DNA of 43,892 nt from an uncultured Clostridia bacterium (lineage in GTDB: Bacteria > Bacillota > Clostridia > Oscillospirales > Ruminococcaceae): NCBI GenBank assembly GCA_944387315.1, contig CALXEL010000087.1:1-43892 (forward strand). The letters run 5' to 3'. Positions 9,738 through 16,412 of the stretch are shown one piece after another; position 1 is the stretch's first letter, and every line of letters starts with the position of its first letter. A model generated the notes under the pieces. It saw only the letters and a list, made by a program, of their open reading frames with translations. It was not told the DNA's origin and searched no databases. The translations under genes were made by a program, and so were the position numbers.

Positions 9738-9923
9738 ATGGAAGGAAAACGTCTTATTTGCGGATGCAACAATGTATGGCTGGCCGATCTGGAGAAAGCC
9801 ATCGCTGAGGGCGCTAAAGATTTTGCCCAGGTACAGTCCGCCACCCATTTGGGATACAGCTGTGGCAACTGTGTGGGCTTTGCCCGGGAGATTGTGGAAG
9901 AGCTCCTGGCCAAAAACAAGTAA
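9738..9923 (+). CDS. Bfd-like (2Fe-2S)-binding protein
   Basis: A 61-aa protein made of a single BFD-like [2Fe-2S] domain. Cysteines are at 8, 10, 42 and 45, the C-X-C...C-X2-C pattern and 32-residue gap seen in bacterioferritin-associated ferredoxin. Known relatives pass electrons to bacterioferritin or form modules of nitrite reductases and glycerol-3-phosphate dehydrogenases; no such partner is next to it here. It has its own promoter and its own terminator, so it is a one-gene unit. A role in iron release or redox transfer is inference. The start follows an AGGAGG site. Confidence 0.85.
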   Translation: MEGKRLICGCNNVWLADLEKAIAEGAKDFAQVQSATHLGYSCGNCVGFAREIVEELLAKNK

Positions 9924-9942
9924 AAATTGGTTTCTGATAAAG

Positions 9943-9976
9943 TGTCCCTTCACTGGCTTCGGTGGAGGGACATTTT
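9943..9976 (+). terminator. Terminator of the Bfd-like gene
   Basis: Eleven-bp stem with one G-T pair (9943-9953 with 9962-9972), an 8-nt loop and TTTT after it. Confidence 0.85.
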
Positions 9977-10055
9977 CTTTTGGTCGATTGGCCCAATGTA
10001 CAATATCTTAAATTATATAGAATTACTAATCTTTTATAAAGGACAAATACTTTGG

Positions 10056-10084
10056 TTGACTTTGGCAAATGGCTGTGATAGTCT
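10056..10084 (+). promoter_or_regulatory. Promoter of the first M20 peptidase gene
   Basis: TTGACT at 10056-10061, 17 nt, TAGTCT at 10079-10084. The same TTGACT plus 17-nt layout occurs at the XRE-cupin gene (11769-11797). Confidence 0.65.
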
Positions 10085-10095
10085 AAAGGTGCGAT

Positions 10096-10114
10096 GTACG
10101 TTAAATAACACAAA
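10096..10114 (+). promoter_or_regulatory. Operator-like motif, copy 1
   Basis: GTACGTTAAATAACACAAA, just after the -10 box and near the expected transcript start. It matches the element at 11807-11825 at 15 of 19 positions and contains an inverted GTTA..TAAC pair with a 2-nt gap. Probable binding site of the XRE-cupin regulator; this is inference. Confidence 0.5.
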
Positions 10115-10300
10115 TTGTCCAATTATGTAAGAAATAACATATTTAATTCAAGATAAACGGAAAATCGTAGAAAGTTTTGCGCGGATCTTTGTGTATGTCT
10201 TCCAGAGACAAAATACAATATAACATACATTTATGTTGCCTATGCCGCGGTGCGGTATCGAAATAAATCTATGAGACATGGTGTAAAGGAGAAGATTGAA

Positions 10301-11476
10301 GTGCAAGATTTTGTTCAGACAATCAACAGTTTTATTGACTCCAAGCGAGATGAAATCATTGAGACTTGGAAAGAAGTTGTCAACATTGAGAGCTTCAAAA
10401 ACGACAAAGAGGGTGTCAACAGAGTTTGTGCTCGTTTCAAAGAGCTGTTTGAGGCTGAGGGATTTGTCTGCAAAACCATTGATGTGGGCCCCAACAGCGG
10501 TGATGTGCTGGTAGGTGTTCTGGGCGCTGACCGTCCTGGCAAGCCCGTTATCTTTGGCGGACACATGGACACTGTACATCCAGTGGGCACCTTTGGTGAG
10601 AACCCCTTCCGCATTGAGGATGGCAAGGCCTACGGCCCTGGCGTTCTGGATATGAAAGGCGGTATTATTATTGCTCTCTATGCTGTAAAAGCCCTCAACG
10701 CTATGGGCTGGGCTGAGAGACCCATTAAAATTGTTCTGGCTGGTGACGAGGAGAAGCTTCACGAGAACGCTCCCACCGCTAAATATTTTGAGGATGAGTG
10801 CCGCGGCGGCCTGTGCGAGTTCAACATGGAGACCGGTCTGATCGATGGACGGATCTGTGTTGCCCGTAACGGCAAAACCGAGGTCATTGTAAAGGTTGAG
10901 GGCGTAGGCGCTCACGCCGGCAACGACTACTACAGCGGCAGAAACGCCATTGCTGAGATGGCTCACAAGATCATTGAGTTGCAGGCTCTCTCCAACAAGG
11001 AGCTCAACCGTACTGTCAACTGCGGCGTTATCAACGGTGGTACCATGTCTGGTGCTGTTCCCGCTGAGTGCACCCTGGCCGTTGACCTGCGTGCTGGTGA
11101 GGTTCCCGTTATGGATCAGCTGAAAAAAGAGGTAGAGGCCATCTGCAATAAGACCTTTATCGAAGGTACCAAGACCTCCTTCTACTACAGCATGGAGATG
11201 CTGCCCTTCGAGCTGACCGATGAGGGTCAGAGACTCTATGAGTTTGTTCATGATACCGCTCTGGAAGCTGGCTACGGCGACTTTGGCTGGAAAAAGGCCG
11301 GCGGCAGCTCTGACGCGGCTTACTCCACCATTGCTGGTGTACCTTCTGTCTGCTCCTGCGGTGTTCGCGGTGAGTGGAACCACACCGAGAAAGAGTATGC
11401 TGTAGTAGAGAGCATGTTTGAGCGGTCCAAACTGTGGGCTACTGTAGTCCATGAGATCGGAAAATTCGCCAAGTAA
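10301..11476 (+). CDS. M20-family metallopeptidase (carboxypeptidase G2-like), locus 1
   Basis: A 391-aa cytoplasmic di-zinc M20 hydrolase. Ligand and catalytic motifs are present: GGHMDTVHP with His88 and Asp90, GPGVLDMKGG with the bridging Asp117, GDEE with Glu150-Glu151, MET with Glu177, and a late NHTEKEYA His. The family removes C-terminal glutamate or cleaves acyl-amino acids and dipeptides; the substrate here is unknown. GTG 10301 is chosen because AAGGAG (10286-10291) lies 9 nt upstream; upstream in-frame ATGs at 10250 and 10271 lack a site. It has a clear paralogue at 32273-33463. Frequent CGT, GGC, AAC and ATC codons suggest high expression. It shares promoter design with the next operon. 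Confidence 0.9.
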   Translation: MQDFVQTINSFIDSKRDEIIETWKEVVNIESFKNDKEGVNRVCARFKELFEAEGFVCKTIDVGPNSGDVLVGVLGADRPGKPVIFGGHMDTVHPVGTFGENPFRIEDGKAYGPGVLDMKGGIIIALYAVKALNAMGWAERPIKIVLAGDEEKLHENAPTAKYFEDECRGGLCEFNMETGLIDGRICVARNGKTEVIVKVEGVGAHAGNDYYSGRNAIAEMAHKIIELQALSNKELNRTVNCGVINGGTMSGAVPAECTLAVDLRAGEVPVMDQLKKEVEAICNKTFIEGTKTSFYYSMEMLPFELTDEGQRLYEFVHDTALEAGYGDFGWKKAGGSSDAAYSTIAGVPSVCSCGVRGEWNHTEKEYAVVESMFERSKLWATVVHEIGKFAK

Positions 11477-11514
11477 GTTGTGGACTCTTGCGGTTTTGCG
11501 CTCTGTATTTTATC

Positions 11515-11544
11515 AAGCACTCCCCAGTAACATGGGGAGTGCTT
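11515..11544 (+). terminator. Hairpin terminator after the M20 gene
   Basis: Perfect 11-bp stem (11515-11525 with 11534-11544) and 8-nt loop, 39 nt after the stop codon. The downstream T-tract is weak, so some read-through into the GRE operon is possible. Confidence 0.7.
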
Positions 11545-11768
11545 TCCAATATGAGGTACGCGTGTTTTTTCATGGGGGACAAAAGACTCCGAAATGTATA
11601 TCATAGCGTACATATTTTTAGAGACAACTTTGGAAAGAACCTTAGACTTCGCCATTCGTTAACCAGGGATAGTAGAGGAACAGAGGAGAATTCTTTGGGC
11701 AAACTGACCAAGGATGTCTATAGAAAATAGGAAAGAATATTATTTTTACTTTTCTCTCAGAAAATCCC

Positions 11769-11797
11769 TTGACTTTCGCCTACTGGAATGATATGCT
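11769..11797 (+). promoter_or_regulatory. Promoter of the XRE-cupin/GRE operon
   Basis: TTGACT at 11769-11774, 17 nt, TATGCT at 11792-11797. It is 57 nt before the regulator start. Confidence 0.75.
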
Positions 11798-11806
11798 AAA
11801 TACGAA

Positions 11807-11825
11807 GTACGTTATAACGCACAAA
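11807..11825 (+). promoter_or_regulatory. Operator-like motif, copy 2
   Basis: GTACGTTATAACGCACAAA, containing the perfect 10-bp palindrome CGTTATAACG (11810-11819), at the expected transcript start. It shares 15 of 19 bases with the motif before the M20 gene. Likely autoregulatory site of the XRE-cupin protein (inference). Confidence 0.55.
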
Positions 11826-11853
11826 CCAGGAAGGTGAAACAGGAGAGTACGGA

Positions 11854-12411
11854 ATGGATCAACTGCACAGCATTATCGCTGAAAACTTAAAGAGGCTACG
11901 CAAAGAGCGTAAGCTGAGTTTGGATAAGGTAGCGGAAATGACCGAAGTCAGCAAAAGCATGCTCAGCCAGATTGAGCGGGGCGAGTCCAGTCCCACCGTA
12001 TCCACTCTGTGGAAAATCGCCACCGGACTGCATGTTTCCTTTACATCTCTCATGGAAGCCAGCCATCCCGAGACTGTTGTAATCCGCAATGAGGATCTCA
12101 ATCCTCTGGTCAGCGACGAGGGCCGGTTTAAGCTCTATCCTGTATTTCCCTTTGAGGAGGGGATGGGCTTTGAGATGCTTTTTGTAGAGATGGAGCAGCA
12201 CGCCTGTTCCGATTCTCTGCCCCATGAGGAGGGAACTGAGGAATTTGTCAGTGTCTATGAGGGAGAGCTTCTGCTGCACATTGGCACACAGGAGTACACC
12301 TTGCCCGCTGGTAGTTCCATCCGTTTTCCCGGCGACCAAAAACACTGCTATCTCAACGCTGCCAGCGGGATCACCCGCTTTTGCAACGTGATTTATTACA
12401 GGCACAATTAA
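11854..12411 (+). CDS. XRE-family HTH regulator with C-terminal cupin domain
   Basis: A 185-aa regulator. Residues 8-65 form an XRE/Cro-type helix-turn-helix (NLKRLRKERKLSLDKVAEMT, then SKSMLSQIERGESSP). Residues about 105-180 form a cupin_2 barrel, with HEEGTEEFVSVYEGEL and a late PGDQKHCY motif. This architecture, as in PuuR-type proteins, usually senses a small metabolite through the cupin and controls amine or amino-acid breakdown genes (family knowledge). It is the first gene of the operon with the glycyl radical enzyme, 62 nt ahead of it. ATG 11854 has an AGGAG site. Ligand unknown. Confidence 0.92.
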   Translation: MDQLHSIIAENLKRLRKERKLSLDKVAEMTEVSKSMLSQIERGESSPTVSTLWKIATGLHVSFTSLMEASHPETVVIRNEDLNPLVSDEGRFKLYPVFPFEEGMGFEMLFVEMEQHACSDSLPHEEGTEEFVSVYEGELLLHIGTQEYTLPAGSSIRFPGDQKHCYLNAASGITRFCNVIYYRHN

Positions 12412-12473
12412 ACCAGTATACAATTTGACGTCTGCCAGCGCAGATGCCCAGTTTGGAAGGGAGTACATATTGT

Positions 12474-14846
12474 ATGAGCATTACACCAAGAGTTGAAAAA
12501 ATCCGGCTGAACTATGTCAACGCCAAGCCCTGCATCTCTTATGAGCGGGCCAGAATCGGGACCGAGTCCCATAAGCGCACCGAGGGCAAACCCGTTTGCA
12601 TCCGCAGAGCCCAGGCTCTGTATGACTGCTGCGAGCAGCTGCCGGTTACCATTTTTGAGGGCGAGATGATTGTAGGCGCCACCGGTGAGTTCCGGAAATG
12701 CGGTATCCTGACCCCTGAGTTCTCCTGGAAATGGGTAGACAAGGAGATGGATAACTTCGCCACCCGTCCTCAGGACCCCTATATTATGACTGAGGAGCAG
12801 AGAAAATTTGTCCGGGAGAATATCTTCCCCTATTGGCAGAACCAGTCCCTGGAGGAGTCCTTTGTCAACCAGATTCCCGCTGAGACTGCTCGTATCCTCA
12901 TTGATACCGGTATCATCGATAACGACTCCAAATGGCGTCAGGCTGTTGGTGAGACCACCCCTGACTACCAGGATGTAATCTTTAAGAAAGGTTACGGCGG
13001 CATCATCAAAGAGGCTGAGGAACATCTGGCCCAGCTGGATATTGCCAAGCCCGAGGATCAGGAGAAAATTGACTTCTACAACTCGATGATCATTGCCATG
13101 AAGGCTCTCATCGTGCTGGCCCACCGGTATGCTGCCAAGGCCCGGGAGATGGCCGCCCAGGAGAAAGATCCTGTCCGGAAAGAGGAACTGTTGGCCATCG
13201 CTGAAAACTGCGACTATGTGCCTGAGAACCCTCCCAAGACCTTCTTCCAGGCCATCCAGACCGTTTGGTTCACCCAGTTGGGCGGCGTTCTCTCCGAGAA
13301 CCCCCTGGCTCTGAACCCCGGCCGTTTTGACCAGTATATGTACCCCTACTACCAGGCTGACCTGGATGCCGGCAGAATCACCTATGAGAAAGCTCTCGAG
13401 CTGATCGAGCTGCTGTGGCTGAAATATTCCGAGTGGGTATGGACCATTTCCGCCAATACCGCTGACTACTTCGCCGGTTACAACCAGTTCCAGAACATGA
13501 CCATTGGTGGTCGCACCAGCGATGGCAAGGATGGCACCAACGCCATCTCCTATATGGCTCTGAAAGCCACTGAGGATGTAAAAACCCATCAGCCCGGCCT
13601 CTCTGTCCGTATCCACGCCGACTGCCCCGAGGAGTTTATGGCCGCTGTGACCCATCTGGTCAGCAAGGGCACCGGTTTCCCTGCCATCCACAACGATCAG
13701 GCTGGTTATGAGATGTTGCTGCGTGAGGGCTATGATGCCGAGGTAGCTATGGACTGGTCCAACTGTGGCTGTGTTGTGCCTCACAACAGAAAAGCCGGTG
13801 AGTGGACCGCCGCTGTAAACGTAAACTTCGGCGCAGCTCTGGAGTATGTTACCAACGAGGGAAGAAGCCGTCTGACCGGTGAGAAGATTGTCAATGACGT
13901 GATCCCTGTTTCTCAGTACAAGAGCTATGAAGAGGTTAAGGATGCCTTCCTGCGGGAGCTGGCCTATCTGGTAAAACATTCGGTGGTTGGTACCGTTGCT
14001 GCCCAGAGACTCCACACCCAGATGGTTCCCCGTCCCTTCCTGTCTGCCTGCCATGAGCACTGCATGGAGAGCGGCAAGGATCTGAGCCGCGGCGGCGCTA
14101 TGTACAATGTAGGCCCCGTCCTCACCGGTATCGGCCTGGCCGCCTGCGCCAACTCTCTGGCTGTTATTAAGAAATTGGTATTCGAGGACAAGGTAACCGA
14201 TATGGTGACCCTGTGCAAGGCTCTGGATGCCAACTGGGAAGGTTATGAGACCCTGCGTCAGCAGGCTCAGGCTGTGCCCAAATACGGCAACGATGACGAC
14301 TATGTAGATGACATTGCTGCTGAGATCGCCATGTTCTACTATCATCAGTGCCACAGCTATAAGGATATCTTCGGTTCTCCCTTCAACTCCGCCTTTATGG
14401 GTATCTCCAACTATCTGCCTGCCGGTAAGATCATTGGCGCTACTCCCGACGGCAGAAAGGCTACCGAGCCTCTCACCGAGGGTGTATCCCCCTATGCTGG
14501 CACCGATACCACTACTCCTCTGGCCGCTATGCGTTCCGCTGCCAAGATGAATCATGCCCTCCACTCTGGCGGTACCCTCCTCAACCTGCGTTTGGGCGAG
14601 GAACTGGTTTCCACCAAGCGGGGCCAGAACAACCTGGCTGCCATGATTCGTTCTTTCTTCTCCCTGGGCGCTTTCCATGTGCAGTTTAACACCATCTCTA
14701 CCGAGACCCTGCTCAAAGCCCAGGCCGATCCTGACAGCTACCGGGATCTGCTGGTTCGTGTGGCCGGTTACAGCACCCAGTTTGTAAACCTGTCCAAGAA
14801 CATGCAGGATGCCATCATTGCCCGTACCGCTCATAAGAGCTTCTAA
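12474..14846 (+). CDS. Glycyl radical enzyme (PFL-like family), unusual active site
   Basis: A 790-aa glycyl radical enzyme. The radical-bearing Gly765 lies in RVAGYS (762-767), 25 residues before the end, where the family carries it. The thiyl Cys is expected in the DWSNCGCVVPHN segment (427-438), most likely Cys433. Dehydratase and lyase members usually read G-C-V/I-E here; this protein has Val435 instead of Glu. The N-terminal PFL domain and a GRFDQYMYPYY segment are intact, so it looks functional. Size and overall look recall hydroxyproline-dehydratase-type enzymes, but the missing Glu argues against that reaction. The start MSITPRVEK has a GGGAG site; an in-frame ATG at 12444 is less likely. 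The activase gene follows. Confidence 0.92.
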   Translation: MSITPRVEKIRLNYVNAKPCISYERARIGTESHKRTEGKPVCIRRAQALYDCCEQLPVTIFEGEMIVGATGEFRKCGILTPEFSWKWVDKEMDNFATRPQDPYIMTEEQRKFVRENIFPYWQNQSLEESFVNQIPAETARILIDTGIIDNDSKWRQAVGETTPDYQDVIFKKGYGGIIKEAEEHLAQLDIAKPEDQEKIDFYNSMIIAMKALIVLAHRYAAKAREMAAQEKDPVRKEELLAIAENCDYVPENPPKTFFQAIQTVWFTQLGGVLSENPLALNPGRFDQYMYPYYQADLDAGRITYEKALELIELLWLKYSEWVWTISANTADYFAGYNQFQNMTIGGRTSDGKDGTNAISYMALKATEDVKTHQPGLSVRIHADCPEEFMAAVTHLVSKGTGFPAIHNDQAGYEMLLREGYDAEVAMDWSNCGCVVPHNRKAGEWTAAVNVNFGAALEYVTNEGRSRLTGEKIVNDVIPVSQYKSYEEVKDAFLRELAYLVKHSVVGTVAAQRLHTQMVPRPFLSACHEHCMESGKDLSRGGAMYNVGPVLTGIGLAACANSLAVIKKLVFEDKVTDMVTLCKALDANWEGYETLRQQAQAVPKYGNDDDYVDDIAAEIAMFYYHQCHSYKDIFGSPFNSAFMGISNYLPAGKIIGATPDGRKATEPLTEGVSPYAGTDTTTPLAAMRSAAKMNHALHSGGTLLNLRLGEELVSTKRGQNNLAAMIRSFFSLGAFHVQFNTISTETLLKAQADPDSYRDLLVRVAGYSTQFVNLSKNMQDAIIARTAHKSF

Positions 14847-14861
14847 GAGAATGAGATAACC

Positions 14862-14902
14862 AGAAGGGCTTCAGGTCGCCTTGGGCGGCGTGAAGCCCTT
14901 CT
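14862..14902 (+). terminator. Intercistronic hairpin between GRE and activase genes
   Basis: Perfect 12-bp outer stem (14862-14873 with 14891-14902) and an inner 4-bp stem around a 3-nt loop. It has only a weak T-tract, so it may act as a partial terminator or as an mRNA 3'-end stabiliser, giving more GRE than activase. Confidence 0.65.
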
Positions 14903-14923
14903 TATCAAAGGAGGAATTTCCCC

Positions 14924-15820
14924 ATGCAGCAGGGTGGATATATTATTCAGTCCCAGCACCTGTCGGTCAACGACGGGGATGGCATCCGCACCATATTGTT
15001 TTTGGCAGGATGTCCCCTTCGGTGCCAATGGTGCGCCAATCCTGAGGGTTTTACCAGCCAGGCCAAGGTGGGTTTTTTCGCTGAGCACTGTACCGCCTGC
15101 CGGCTCTGTACCCAGGTGTGTCCCCAGGGCATTGACATCAACCTGAACCTGGAACGGGACCGGTGTACCGCCTGCGGCGCCTGTACCCAGGTGTGTCCTC
15201 ACCACGCCAAAAAGTATCTCACCGAGTACAAGACGGTGGATGAGCTGGTGGAGGAGGTCAAGCGGCAGATGATCTTCTTCCGCCATTCCGGCGGCGGCGT
15301 CACCTTCTCCGGCGGAGAGGCCACCATGCAAACCGAGTTTTTGCGGGCATTGGCCAACCGTCTCAGCGATATGGGTGTCCATCTGGCCATGGAGACCTCT
15401 GCCTATTTTGACTATGACAAAGTCCGGGATATTCTGCTGCTGCTGGATCAGCTCTTTGTGGACATCAAACACATGGACGACGCCAAACATCAGCAGTACA
15501 CCGGGGTCAGCAACAAACGGATTCTGGAGAACATCAGCCGGATGAAAGAGCTGAAAATCCCCATTGTGGTGCGGATTCCCACCATCATTGGGGTCAACGC
15601 TGACGAGGAAAACATCCGGGCTACCGCCTGCTTTGTAAGGGACAACCTCCCCGGCGCCCAGATCGAGCTGCTGCCTTACCACACCCTGGGGCTCTACAAG
15701 TATGAGGCTCTGGGTCTGCCTCTGCCTCCTGAGCGCTTTGTGGCGCCTACCGCCGAGGAGCTGACCCAGCTGCGGGCCCTTGTGGAGAGCTGCGGCGTTG
15801 TGACAACCGAAACCAAATAG
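14924..15820 (+). CDS. Glycyl radical enzyme activating enzyme (radical SAM)
   Basis: A 298-aa radical SAM activase that should install the glycyl radical on the preceding enzyme. The SAM [4Fe-4S] motif is Cys30-X3-Cys34-X2-Cys37 (AGCPLRCQWCANPEG). It is followed by a ferredoxin-like insert with two clusters: CTACRLCTQVCP (56-67) and CTACGACTQVCP (81-92). This is usual for activases of non-PFL glycyl radical enzymes. A GGG-type SAM-binding stretch (SGGGVTFSGGE) follows. AAAGGAGG precedes ATG 14924. It is the last gene of the operon. Confidence 0.95.
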   Translation: MQQGGYIIQSQHLSVNDGDGIRTILFLAGCPLRCQWCANPEGFTSQAKVGFFAEHCTACRLCTQVCPQGIDINLNLERDRCTACGACTQVCPHHAKKYLTEYKTVDELVEEVKRQMIFFRHSGGGVTFSGGEATMQTEFLRALANRLSDMGVHLAMETSAYFDYDKVRDILLLLDQLFVDIKHMDDAKHQQYTGVSNKRILENISRMKELKIPIVVRIPTIIGVNADEENIRATACFVRDNLPGAQIELLPYHTLGLYKYEALGLPLPPERFVAPTAEELTQLRALVESCGVVTTETK

Positions 15821-15837
15821 TTATGGGATTTTTGGCC

Positions 15838-15865
15838 CCTCCGCCAGGCGGAGGTTCGTTTTTTT
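15838..15865 (+). terminator. Terminator of the GRE operon
   Basis: Short GC-rich stem CCTCCG/CGGAGG (15838-15843 with 15849-15854), possibly extended into the loop, followed by a run of seven T at 15859-15865. Confidence 0.85.
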
Positions 15866-15962
15866 ACCGGGTACAGAGAGTACAGTTTTTTGAGGAAATG
15901 AGAGCGGGTTTTGTCATTTTTCTGAAAATTATCCCCTGAGGGAAAAAAGCCTGCCATTGGCC

Positions 15963-15991
15963 TTGACAAAGGGGGGAGAAATGCATAACAT
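15963..15991 (+). promoter_or_regulatory. Promoter of the feo operon
   Basis: TTGACA at 15963-15968, 17 nt, TAACAT at 15986-15991. The metal-operator-like repeat follows directly downstream. Confidence 0.7.
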
Positions 15992-16003
15992 TAAAATGTT
16001 AAC

Positions 16004-16030
16004 AGAGGCTAACCTTATAAGGTTGCCTCT
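16004..16030 (+). promoter_or_regulatory. DtxR/IdeR-like operator before feoA
   Basis: AACCTTATAAGGTT is a perfect 14-bp palindrome at 16011-16024, flanked by AGAGGC and GCCTCT. The stretch GGCTAACCTTA (16007-16017) fits the right half of the iron box TWAGGTWAGSCTWACCTWA; a back-to-back TAAGGTT half-site follows. It lies just after the -10 box, a position for repression. Site identity is inferred from the published consensus. Confidence 0.6.
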
Positions 16031-16064
16031 CGCGTTAGCATAAACTAACAGGAGGAGGACTCCT

Positions 16065-16409
16065 ATGACACTGGATTGTTTAAAAATTGGGGAAAGCGCC
16101 GTCATCAAGACGGTAGGGGGCACCGGGGCACTGCGGCGCCGGCTGCTGGATATGGGGCTCACCCCCAAAACCCAAGTAACGATGCGTAAAATGGCCCCTA
16201 TGGGGGACCCTATTGAAATTTGCCTGCGGGGGTATGAGCTGACCCTGCGGAAAGAGGACGCCCAAAAGATTGAGCTGCTGGGGGAAGGGGAGAGCCTGCC
16301 CCGTTACTATCATGGCAGCTATCATACCCAACGGCCTCACTGTGACGATGATCCCGCCCACTATGGACATCACCACCGCCATGGCCATGGCGACGGGCAG
16401 GAGGAATAA
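16065..16409 (+). CDS. feoA: FeoA-like protein with histidine-rich tail
   Basis: A 114-aa small cytoplasmic SH3-like protein that supports FeoB ferrous-iron transport. Residues 5-75 match FeoA (IGESAVIKTVGGTGALRRRL, LDMGLTPKTQVTM, ICLRGYELTLRKEDAQKIEL). The last 35 residues form a His/Asp-rich tail with HYGHHHRHGHGD, longer than common FeoA proteins (about 75 aa), and may bind metal (inference). It starts with an AGGAGG site and ends 3 nt before feoB, whose ribosome site lies in the feoA end. First gene of the feo operon. Confidence 0.93.
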   Translation: MTLDCLKIGESAVIKTVGGTGALRRRLLDMGLTPKTQVTMRKMAPMGDPIEICLRGYELTLRKEDAQKIELLGEGESLPRYYHGSYHTQRPHCDDDPAHYGHHHRHGHGDGQEE

Positions 16410-16412
16410 AAT

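Larger units (their letters stand above)
9924..10300. other. Intergenic region: terminator, promoter and long leader
   Basis: 377 nt without a gene. It holds the terminator of the Bfd-like gene (9943-9976), an AT-rich stretch, the M20 promoter and operator-like motif (10056-10114), and then about 190-200 nt of AT-rich leader before the GTG start at 10301. I could not match the leader to any riboswitch. A second weaker -10 (TACAAT near 10212) may lie inside it. Confidence 0.6.
11477..11853. other. Intergenic region: terminator, promoter and operator of the GRE operon
   Basis: 377 nt. It holds a strong hairpin (11515-11544), about 220 nt of AT-rich DNA with a short imperfect ATGTA..TACAT repeat near 11593-11609, and the promoter and operator of the XRE-cupin gene. 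An 80-codon open frame at 11488-11730 has no ribosome site and no family look, so it is not called. Confidence 0.6.

Noticed and set aside
10148..11452. 434-codon minus-strand frame opposite the first M20 gene
   Set aside because: Shadow; product shows no recognisable domain.
11488..11730. 80-codon frame between the M20 and XRE-cupin genes
   Set aside because: No ribosome site; it runs through the terminator stem.
12408..14834. 808-codon minus-strand frame opposite the GRE gene
   Set aside because: Same cause; the GRE motifs on the + strand are unmistakable.
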